Assembly (NCBI RefSeq): GCF_004834005.1
Contig: NZ_STFF01000005.1
Span: 496,001 to 560,000 of the forward strand
DNA: 64,000 nucleotides
Direction: 5' to 3'
From: Niastella caeni
GTDB taxonomy: Bacteria; Bacteroidota; Bacteroidia; Chitinophagales; Chitinophagaceae
Each line of letters opens with the position of its first letter. The stretch's first letter is position 1. Under the pieces are notes generated by a model. That model searched no databases. It saw only the letters and a list, made by a program, of their open reading frames with translations, and was not told the DNA's origin. Positions 41,257 through 49,338 of the stretch are shown in pieces. Position numbers and translations under genes: made by a program.

Positions 41257-41756
41257 AGGTAATTATATGTGATTGAATTAGTAATATACAATCCCGGCCA
41301 AGCCGGGAACCAAAGTATGGTATACTGGTGTAGGGGACCTGCCAGGGTATCGGGGGGAAGTCCATATAAGCTCCCGGGAACTTTCCGAAAACTCAACCTG
41401 GGTGATAAAATTAATAAATGTTCAAGGGGCAATACTAAACTGTAATTAAAATGCGTACTAATGAGCTTTTTGTAATGGGGATGACTGAAAACAAAATGTC
41501 GTATTATAAATAAATAATTTCTTAATTCATTGACATTAAAAGTTGATTAGCAGCTTTAAACGCGGCAAATAAACTTCCTTAATCCTGTTAAATTGAGTTT
41601 CTTTGCTGCCAAAGTAAAAATCCCAAAAATCAAATCACAAGATCCAAAGCCTTTATTTGAGATTTTAGGTTTTTGATTTCTTATTTGGAATTAGGGAAAT
41701 GTGTATTCCTTATTTGTGATTTGAGATTTGTTATTTGGAATTTAATATTTATCTAC
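41257..41756. other. 500-bp spacer between porZ and exporter
   Basis: No gene. It holds a small TCCCGGC/GCCGGGA hairpin near 41303-41320 and the AAATC word element at 41615-41743. Nothing else recognised. Confidence 0.5.
41615..41743. repeat. Inverted word-array element (AAATCAC type)
   Basis: Left arm (41615-41646): AAAAATCCC, AAAAATC, AAATCACAAG. Right side (41652-41743): ATTTGAGATTTTAGG, TTTTTGATTTC, TTATTTGGAATTAGG, then CTTATTTGTGATTTGAGATT and GTTATTTGGAATTT, the inverted words. It ends 13 bases before the exporter ATG. Confidence 0.65.
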
Positions 41757-44108
41757 ATGTGGGAAAAAATCGCCCGTTTCATTTTACGGTCTCGCTGGAT
41801 GCTTCTGATACTGTTACTGGCTATAACCGGTATCCTGGGTTATCACGCTTCCAAAGTACAGATGAGTTATGAATTCGCAAGAGCTATTCCAACCGATAAT
41901 CCCAAATACCAGGCCTACCAGGCTTTCCGCCAGCAGTTTGGGGAAGATGGGAATTTGATGGCCATAGGTATTCAAACCGATAAGCTGTTTCAGGCGCCTG
42001 TTTTTAATGATTATGCCGAACTGGCCAAACAAATAAAGGGCGTTGCCGCAGTAGAAGATGTTTTGAGTGTGCCCGCTGCTACCAACCTGGTAAAAGATGC
42101 AACAAATGAGAAGTTAAATGCCGTACCGGTTTTTGCTAACAGGCTGCTCTCGCAACCGGAGCTCGATAGCATGGCAGCCACTTTCTTTAACCTGCCTTTT
42201 TACCAGGGGTTAATGTATAACCCCACTACCCATACCTACATGATGGGTATCCGAATTAATAAAGACGTATTAAATTCAAAACGCAGAAATAAAGTAGTAG
42301 CTGATATTGTGGCATTGGCCGATGCCTTTGGCCGCAAGCATAACCTGGAAATGCATTACAGCGGCTTGCCCCTGATCCGCACTAACCTGGCCACCAAGGT
42401 GGCATCTGAAATGCAATGGTTTTTGCTTGGCTCAATTATTTTGTCTGCTGTAATTCTATTGATCTTCTTCCGCAGCTTCAGCGCTACGGCCATTTCACTG
42501 GCTGTAGTAATCATCGGTGTAATATGGTGTATGGGAACAATTGAATGGATGGGTTATAAAATTACCCTGCTCACAGGCGTAATACCCCCATTGATCGTTG
42601 TGATTGGCATTCCCAACTGTATTTATTTCCTGAACAAATACCACACGGCTTATAACGATGTCAATGGAGATGCTTTAAAAGGAAGCAGCAGGAAGATGGT
42701 TGCTTTAACCGCTATGATCAGCCGCATGGGCGTGGTTACCCTGTTTTGTAATATCGCGGCTGCCATTGGGTTTGCCGTGTTTGGGTTAACCAAAAGCGCC
42801 GTATTGAAAGAGTTTGGTATTGTAGCTGGCATTAACATCATGGCCCTGTTCTTTATCTCCATCATGTTCATTCCTGCGGTATTAAGCTTTTTGCCTGAAC
42901 CCAAGAAAAGACACACCCGTTACCTGGAGAATAAATGGCTGCTGGCAATTTTAGATAATCTTGAACGCTGGTCGCTACATCATCAGAAACTCATTTATGG
43001 CGTAACTGTGGTGATACTGTTAGCATCAGTGGCCGGAATGTTCCGGTTGAAGTCGGTTGGGTTTATTGTCGATGACCTGCCAAAAACGGATAAGATCTAC
43101 AAAGACCTGAAGTTCTTTGAATACAACTTCAAAGGGGTGATGCCACTGGAAATAGTCGTTGATACCAAGCAGAAACAGGGATTACGCCGCAACCCGGTGC
43201 AAACATTCGCCCGCATCGATTCTTTGTCGCAGTTTATTGCCGCCCAACCTGAAATGGCCCGGCCGCTTTCGATTGTAGAAGGGTTGAAATTTGCGCGGCA
43301 GGCTTATTACAACGGCGATAGCAGTAATTACAAAGTTCCTAACGAAGGCGATCTCATCTTTTTATCGCAATACCTCAGCAGTAAAGGAAGTACAGATAGC
43401 ACCGGCAAGCAAAACAACTTTAACCGCGTTGTTGCTTCTTTTATGGATAGTAACCGCCGGCAGGCGCGTATTAGCGTTAATATGGCTGATGTTGGCAGCA
43501 AACATTTACCTGAGTTGATCAGCACTATTGAAGATCGCAGCCGCCAGTTGTTCGATACGGCCAAATATCATGTTGAATTTACCGGAACCAGTGTTACGTT
43601 CCTCGAAGGCAGCGCATTTATCATAAACGGGTTAAAGGAAAGTATTATGTGGGCTTTCCTGCTCATTGCACTTTGTATGCTGTACCTGTTCAGGTCGTTT
43701 AAAATTTTAATATGTTCCCTGATCCCGAATATTATACCGTTGATCATAACTGCTGGTGTTATGGGGTGGGTGGGCATAGCCATAAAACCTTCTACAGTAC
43801 TCGTATTTTCAGTAGCGTTAGGTATCGCCATTGATATAACCATCAGGTTCCTGGTAAATTACAAACAGGAACTTTCTGTTAATAGTAAAAAAACTTCACA
43901 TGAACTGGTGATCGATACCATACACAAAACAGGTATTAGTATAATTTATACTTCACTGGTGCTCATAGCCGGATTTGTAATATTCTGCTTTAGCGGGTTC
44001 GGCGGTACACAGGCGCTGGGTTGGCTTACTTCGCTTACCCTCGTGCTGGCTACCTTAACCAACCTGATCTTTTTACCTGCTTTGCTGCTTACTATTATAA
44101 AAAAATAG
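41757..44108 (+). CDS. RND/MMPL-type exporter
   Basis: A 783-residue integral membrane protein of the MMPL-like RND superfamily. I start at ATG 41757 (MWEKIARFILRSRWM); the frame upstream is translated repeat. Layout: first helix (about 15-34), large exported loop, helices around 215-350, helix near 405-425, second loop, and a final set of helices from about 610. Signatures ATAISLAVVIIGVIWCMGTI and FSVALGIAIDITIRFLVNY fit predicted RND exporters. Typical lipid or hydrophobic cargo is suggested by the family, not by the sequence. No membrane-fusion protein is adjacent. Confidence 0.92.
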   Translation: MWEKIARFILRSRWMLLILLLAITGILGYHASKVQMSYEFARAIPTDNPKYQAYQAFRQQFGEDGNLMAIGIQTDKLFQAPVFNDYAELAKQIKGVAAVEDVLSVPAATNLVKDATNEKLNAVPVFANRLLSQPELDSMAATFFNLPFYQGLMYNPTTHTYMMGIRINKDVLNSKRRNKVVADIVALADAFGRKHNLEMHYSGLPLIRTNLATKVASEMQWFLLGSIILSAVILLIFFRSFSATAISLAVVIIGVIWCMGTIEWMGYKITLLTGVIPPLIVVIGIPNCIYFLNKYHTAYNDVNGDALKGSSRKMVALTAMISRMGVVTLFCNIAAAIGFAVFGLTKSAVLKEFGIVAGINIMALFFISIMFIPAVLSFLPEPKKRHTRYLENKWLLAILDNLERWSLHHQKLIYGVTVVILLASVAGMFRLKSVGFIVDDLPKTDKIYKDLKFFEYNFKGVMPLEIVVDTKQKQGLRRNPVQTFARIDSLSQFIAAQPEMARPLSIVEGLKFARQAYYNGDSSNYKVPNEGDLIFLSQYLSSKGSTDSTGKQNNFNRVVASFMDSNRRQARISVNMADVGSKHLPELISTIEDRSRQLFDTAKYHVEFTGTSVTFLEGSAFIINGLKESIMWAFLLIALCMLYLFRSFKILICSLIPNIIPLIITAGVMGWVGIAIKPSTVLVFSVALGIAIDITIRFLVNYKQELSVNSKKTSHELVIDTIHKTGISIIYTSLVLIAGFVIFCFSGFGGTQALGWLTSLTLVLATLTNLIFLPALLLTIIKK

Positions 44109-44195
44109 CAGGTTAGGGTCGGAAAAATGAAGTTATCATGTGCTTTTTTAGTTAAATTCGGTTACTTGATAAGTTAACCAACTAAAAAATGTCAC

Positions 44196-47100
44196 ATGAG
44201 AAAATTGCTATTACTGCTATTGGCAGTGGGTGCAAGCGCGTGCCTATTGCAGGCCCAAACCCGTACTATAACGGGTAAGGTCACTTCCCCGGATGGAAGT
44301 CCGATCCCCAACACATCAGTCAGAATTAAAGGAACAGGTTACGGAACTACCACCGGCTTCGATGGGATCTACTCCATGAATGTTCCTGCAGGCTCCAGGG
44401 TGCTTATATTTTCAGCGGTTGGAATGGGCGATGTTGAAGTTAGTATTGGTGACAAAGCTGTTATCAATATGAAGTTAGAAGTAGCGGACAGGAGCCTCTC
44501 CGAAGTTGTGGTAGTGGGTTACGGAACACAAAGACGAAGGGAAGCAACGGGAAGTCTCTCAACGGTGAAAGGCCCGGCTATCTCAGATAAGCCAGTTCAA
44601 AGTTTTGAAGCCGCTTTGGGTGGTCGCGCTCCGGGCGTACAAATTAGTATACCGAATGGGGTATTGAACAACCCGCCTGTTTTCAGGATCCGCGGAACCA
44701 ATTCTATTTCTTTAAGTTCTTACCCGTTAATTGTTATTGATGGCATACCCACTTTTACCGGTGATTTCAGCGGCACCAGTGCCGGGGCTAATGCACTGGC
44801 CAGTATTAATCCCAGTGATATTGAAAGTATAGATATTGCCAAGGATGCCGCCGCTTCGGCTATATATGGTAGCCGGGCTGCTAATGGCGTTGTGTTTGTT
44901 ACAACAAAAAAAGGAAAGCAGGGCCGTGCCCGCGTATCATATGATGGTTGGGTTGGCTATACAAAAGCGCAACGGCTGCCCGATTTGCTGAATGCGCAGG
45001 AGTATACTGATTTTAAAAACCAGGGATTGAAAAATGCCGGTACGTACAATGCCACCACCAACTACTTTGCATTAACGGATGGTCCCGATGGCAATCCCAT
45101 TAACACCCGCTGGTACGATCATGTTTATCGTACCGGGGTTTCGCATAATAACTCCATCAGCGTTTCGGGCGCTACAGAAAATACCAATTACTATTTTTCG
45201 CTGGGGTATACCAATCAGCAGGGAATTATAAAGAAAAATGATTTCAGGCGTAAATCGGTGCTGTTTAATATAGATCAAAAAGTAAACCGGATCATTTCAA
45301 CAGGCGCGAAGCTCTCTTACTCCAATGAAGAAAATTTTGCAGCAGCCAGCTCCGGGTCACTGCCGGGCGAAGCATTTGCTACCGGTGGCTTAGGCCGTGT
45401 TGCCCTGATCACGGCGCCCAGCATTTCTCCGTATAATAACGACGGCACCTATAATACAAGCGCCGGATTAATTGGCGTAATGAATAATAAACAATCGCAG
45501 GTAGGTTTTTATAATCCTATTATTACATTAGACAGGAACCGGAGCAATACCGAGATCAATCATGTTCAGGCAAACGGGTATATTCAACTGAAGCCATTAA
45601 GCTGGTTAACATTTAAATCGTTGTACGGTATCGATTACCTGTATGCCGATAACAAGATTTACCAGGACCCCATTAGCGGTGAAGCATACGCCACAATAGG
45701 CTTTGCACAAAGTGTGCTGGGAAAAAACAAACGCAGTGTATGGACGAATACGTTATCGATCGATTATGAGTTCGCCAGTAATCATTCAGTAGGATTGCTG
45801 GCCGGTATTGAAGACCAGCGAACAACCGGAGAAGGGTTTGGCCTGTCGAGGCAATCTATTTCCGATCCCTATTTTTCAAATATACAGGGTGGCTTTACAG
45901 TGAATAACCCGGTAGCGTTATCTATCGGTTCAAATTACCTGTATTCGCAATTCGGCCGGATCAATTACAATTTTGGCAAAAAGTACTATCTAAGCGGTAA
46001 CCTGCGTCAGGACGAATATTCAGGGTTGGGTTTTAATAAACGTAAAGGCCTGTTCTGGGGAGTATCGGCCGGTTGGGAAATAACCAAAGAATCTTTCTGG
46101 ACATCCGCCGGCATCAATAAGATCTTCAGCAGTTTTAAACTACGTGGTAGTTATGGTAAGGTGGGTAATATCAATGGTATTAACAATTATGAATCGTACA
46201 GCACTTATTCGCCCGGGTTATATGGCGGCCTGGCAACAATAGGGTATGCCAGATCAGGTAATCCTGATCTTACCTGGGAAACCAGTAATAAAACAGATGT
46301 AGGTTTTAATTTCGGTATCCTGGAAGACAGGATCACTGCCGAGTTATCGTATTACAGGAACAATATCGATGGGTTGATATTGGATGTAACGCAGGTCCCT
46401 TCAGCCGGTATTCCCAACGCCATCAGGACCAACGTGGGCAGTATGTATAACAAAGGGTTTGAAATGGGCATCAATGCCATGGTGATACAGGGAAAAGATT
46501 TTACCTGGGACGCCTACTTTAACCTGAGCATAAATAAGAACGAAATAACTGCATTGGCGCCTGGCTTGCCGTTCATCATTGTAACCTCACCGGCCGGGGC
46601 TTCTACCAACGAAGCGGTAAGCATCACCCAGCCTGGTTACAGCATTGGTACTTTATACCTGATCCCTACCAAGGGCGTAGACCCTGCAACCGGCAGAAGG
46701 ATCTTTGTAAATGCCCAGGATAGAGATGTATATTATGCGCATCCCGGCCAATGGCAGTATGCCGATGGTTCTGCAGCGCCGGCAATTTCCACTACCGACA
46801 GAAGAATTCAAAAGAATACGGTCCCCAAACAGATCGGGGGCTTTGAGAACACTTTTACTTACAAAAACTTTGAGTTGAATGCACTTTTGACCTATCAACT
46901 GGGTTTCCATATTTATTATGGCACCGAAGCGGGGTTAAGAGATTATCGCTTCTGGAATAACGAGCGCGCGGTATTGAATGCCTGGACAAAAGCGGGCGAC
47001 ATTACCGACATGCCCAAAAATGTGTTTGGTGATAACTATTCAAACGGATCAGCCATACCGCTTGATGTGCACATGTACAAAGGCGATTTCCTGAAACTAC

Positions 47101-47327
47101 GTAACGTAACGCTCGCTTATAATTTACCCAAATCAATTATTGATAAAGTTAAGCTCAGCAGCGCCCGGTTTTATGTAAGTGGCCAAAACCTGTACATATG
47201 GACCAAATACCCCGGGCCCGATCCGGAAACTTCAACCAATGGAAATAATCCTGCCAACCAGGGTATCGACAGAAACCAGGTTGCCAATGGCAGAACCGTA
47301 ACACTTGGCTTAAAGCTGGGGCTTTAA
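44196..47327 (+). CDS. SusC/RagA-family TonB-linked outer-membrane protein, pair 1
   Basis: A 1043-residue TonB-dependent transporter. Signal peptide (1-20, cut after LLQA). An N-terminal carboxypeptidase D-like domain (about 23-100: ITGKVTSPDGSPIPNTSVRI) precedes a short TonB-box-like stretch EVVVVGYGTQRRREATG. Plug domain: GGRAPGVQI, IRGTNSISLSSYPLIVIDG, DIESIDIAKDAAASAIYGSR, NGVVFVTTKKGK. The rest is a 22-strand barrel ending TVTLGLKLGL. It works with the SusD lipoprotein encoded 37 bases downstream to import an oligomeric nutrient. No STN domain, so no FecR-type signalling. Confidence 0.97.
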   Translation: MRKLLLLLLAVGASACLLQAQTRTITGKVTSPDGSPIPNTSVRIKGTGYGTTTGFDGIYSMNVPAGSRVLIFSAVGMGDVEVSIGDKAVINMKLEVADRSLSEVVVVGYGTQRRREATGSLSTVKGPAISDKPVQSFEAALGGRAPGVQISIPNGVLNNPPVFRIRGTNSISLSSYPLIVIDGIPTFTGDFSGTSAGANALASINPSDIESIDIAKDAAASAIYGSRAANGVVFVTTKKGKQGRARVSYDGWVGYTKAQRLPDLLNAQEYTDFKNQGLKNAGTYNATTNYFALTDGPDGNPINTRWYDHVYRTGVSHNNSISVSGATENTNYYFSLGYTNQQGIIKKNDFRRKSVLFNIDQKVNRIISTGAKLSYSNEENFAAASSGSLPGEAFATGGLGRVALITAPSISPYNNDGTYNTSAGLIGVMNNKQSQVGFYNPIITLDRNRSNTEINHVQANGYIQLKPLSWLTFKSLYGIDYLYADNKIYQDPISGEAYATIGFAQSVLGKNKRSVWTNTLSIDYEFASNHSVGLLAGIEDQRTTGEGFGLSRQSISDPYFSNIQGGFTVNNPVALSIGSNYLYSQFGRINYNFGKKYYLSGNLRQDEYSGLGFNKRKGLFWGVSAGWEITKESFWTSAGINKIFSSFKLRGSYGKVGNINGINNYESYSTYSPGLYGGLATIGYARSGNPDLTWETSNKTDVGFNFGILEDRITAELSYYRNNIDGLILDVTQVPSAGIPNAIRTNVGSMYNKGFEMGINAMVIQGKDFTWDAYFNLSINKNEITALAPGLPFIIVTSPAGASTNEAVSITQPGYSIGTLYLIPTKGVDPATGRRIFVNAQDRDVYYAHPGQWQYADGSAAPAISTTDRRIQKNTVPKQIGGFENTFTYKNFELNALLTYQLGFHIYYGTEAGLRDYRFWNNERAVLNAWTKAGDITDMPKNVFGDNYSNGSAIPLDVHMYKGDFLKLRNVTLAYNLPKSIIDKVKLSSARFYVSGQNLYIWTKYPGPDPETSTNGNNPANQGIDRNQVANGRTVTLGLKLGL

Positions 47328-47364
47328 CAAATTCCTGATTTTCTAAAAGCAAAACACAGGTACA

Positions 47365-48873
47365 ATGAAACAACTAATCAATAATATAGTTTTTGTTTGT
47401 TCGGTAACTATATTGGTTACTGCCTGCAAACGTGATAGTTTGATGGATACCAAACCAACTTCGGATATACCCGATCTGAGCGTGTATTCCACCAAAGAAC
47501 AAATCGTAAACCAGATAAGAGCGCTGTATTCCAGTTTTAAAAACGGGCAGTTTCATGGCGGCCGGTTTCTCATCTACAACGATATTCGCTCGGAGGAATT
47601 CTTAAATGAAAAAACCAATGGGGTAACCGGTTTACAAACCTGGAACCATACGCTCACCAATACCGTGGCAGAAGTAAATGGCCTTTGGGCGCAGGGTTTT
47701 CTGGCCATCAATAACTGTAATATTTTTTTAGATGGCATGGCCGAAAAGGGCACTGCTGTTGTGGGGGATTCACTTTCTAAAAACTATACAGCTGAAGCAA
47801 GATTGATACGCGGGTATGCGTATTATTGCCTGTTGCAGTTATATGCACGACCTTACTGGGATGGCAATGGCACTAAACCCGGATTACCGCTACGGATATC
47901 GGGAAATAAATTGCGCGCCGATTATCAGTTGGCCCGTAGTTCAATAGCTGAAGTGTATGCGCAGGTAATAAGCGATCTGAATTATGCCGAAGCCAATCTT
48001 CCTAAAACTTATGGTTCATCGGCTGCAGAATTAAATACTACCCGGGTACATCGCAATACCGCCATTGCATTAAAGACAAGGGTGTACCTGAGCATGCAAA
48101 AATATGCCGAAGTTATTACCGAGGCAAACAAGATCGTTACTGCATCGGCGCCGTTTACAGCCACAGTAACACCCGGCGTAGCTCATGCGTTGCAGCCGGA
48201 TATCACCAAAGTATTCACTACGTATAATACCACCGAATCAATTTTCTCATTACCTATGACCTCAACAACAGGTGATAATCCGGGAACGCAAAACCAACTG
48301 GCCTATTATTATTCACCGGCTTCCTCGTTGGGTGGGGTAGGTAACGGTGAATATGCATTGAATATAACAGGCATTATTGGTAATAACATCGCCTGGCCGG
48401 CTACCGATAAACGGCGCGACTTTGTAAAGACAACCGGTACTACTACCAAGAAGTATTTTCTGAGCAAGTTTTCGGCTCCTTCGCCTTATACTGATTATGT
48501 TCCGGTAATAAGATATTCCGAAGTATTGCTGAGTTTGGCAGAAGCGCGGGTTCGGTCAACCAACAGCGTAGATGCGCAGGCAGTTGCTTTATTGAATGCC
48601 GTACGGAACCGCTCAGACGCTACCAAAACATTTACGACTGGCGACTTTGCTTCAGCTACCGACCTCATCAATGCGATATTAATTGAACGCCGGATTGAAT
48701 TCCTGGGTGAAGGCAGGCGTAGCCCCGACCTGTTGCGATTGGGACTTACCATACCTGCTAAAAGCAGTACGTCGTCTTCCGTGCCGGCAATAGCACCTAC
48801 AGACAAGCAATACATCTGGCCAATTTCTTCTACCGAACTTGACCTGAACAAATTATGTGAAGACAACAAGTAA
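47365..48873 (+). CDS. SusD/RagB-family lipoprotein, pair 1
   Basis: A 502-residue surface lipoprotein (lipobox LVTAC, C21) that caps the SusC barrel and binds substrate. TPR-like N-terminal half (KNYTAEARLIRGYAYYCLLQ, SIAEVYAQVISDLNYAEANL). SusD signatures near the C-terminus: IRYSEVLLSLAEARVR, VALLNAVRNRS and ILIERRIEFLGEGRRSPDLLR. Ligand cannot be deduced. It is followed by a strong terminator. Confidence 0.96.
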   Translation: MKQLINNIVFVCSVTILVTACKRDSLMDTKPTSDIPDLSVYSTKEQIVNQIRALYSSFKNGQFHGGRFLIYNDIRSEEFLNEKTNGVTGLQTWNHTLTNTVAEVNGLWAQGFLAINNCNIFLDGMAEKGTAVVGDSLSKNYTAEARLIRGYAYYCLLQLYARPYWDGNGTKPGLPLRISGNKLRADYQLARSSIAEVYAQVISDLNYAEANLPKTYGSSAAELNTTRVHRNTAIALKTRVYLSMQKYAEVITEANKIVTASAPFTATVTPGVAHALQPDITKVFTTYNTTESIFSLPMTSTTGDNPGTQNQLAYYYSPASSLGGVGNGEYALNITGIIGNNIAWPATDKRRDFVKTTGTTTKKYFLSKFSAPSPYTDYVPVIRYSEVLLSLAEARVRSTNSVDAQAVALLNAVRNRSDATKTFTTGDFASATDLINAILIERRIEFLGEGRRSPDLLRLGLTIPAKSSTSSSVPAIAPTDKQYIWPISSTELDLNKLCEDNK

Positions 48874-49338
48874 AATAGATCATGGCTGATGATCTGGACC
48901 TAAAACGGGGTCCTGATAGTAATAACCGGAGGCTGTCCAAGTAAAGGGCAGCCTCGCTTTTTTGGGTATTATTCCTCTCAAATAGCAATGAGTCCTGAAA
49001 TTTTTTTCATATATGTTGCCAGTAGGAATGCGGAATTTTCCTTGTTTCATAAATTATCCAACAAAATTAGTAGGAAGAAAACCGCAATGTGCACTAATAA
49101 TTGAAAATTGATATTTATTTGCACTCCAATTCAAAACTGTCTTGCATACACTAAATATGGTATTTAAATATTATATCTATGCGAAAATGACAAGTTTTTG
49201 ATGAAAAACCGGCTATACTTGATAAGATACGTATGAATTGTTTAGTTAAAAGCAGCACTTAGTGTTAATTTATGTCCTGTTTTTAATTGGCTGTTAGTAA
49301 CTAGTCATTACTGTTATTTAATATATAAAAACGCTACT
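48874..49338. other. 465-bp spacer before SusC pair 2
   Basis: Contains the pair 1 terminator and an AT-rich leader. A very short frame ATGCGAAAATGA (about 49178), coding M-R-K then stop, resembles the MRK start of the SusC proteins. No clear TAnnTTTG box. No gene. Confidence 0.45.
48928..48963 (+). terminator. Terminator of SusC/SusD pair 1
   Basis: GAGGCTGTCC (48929-48938) pairs with GGGCAGCCTC (48946-48955; one G-T), then GCTTTTTT. Confidence 0.85.
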
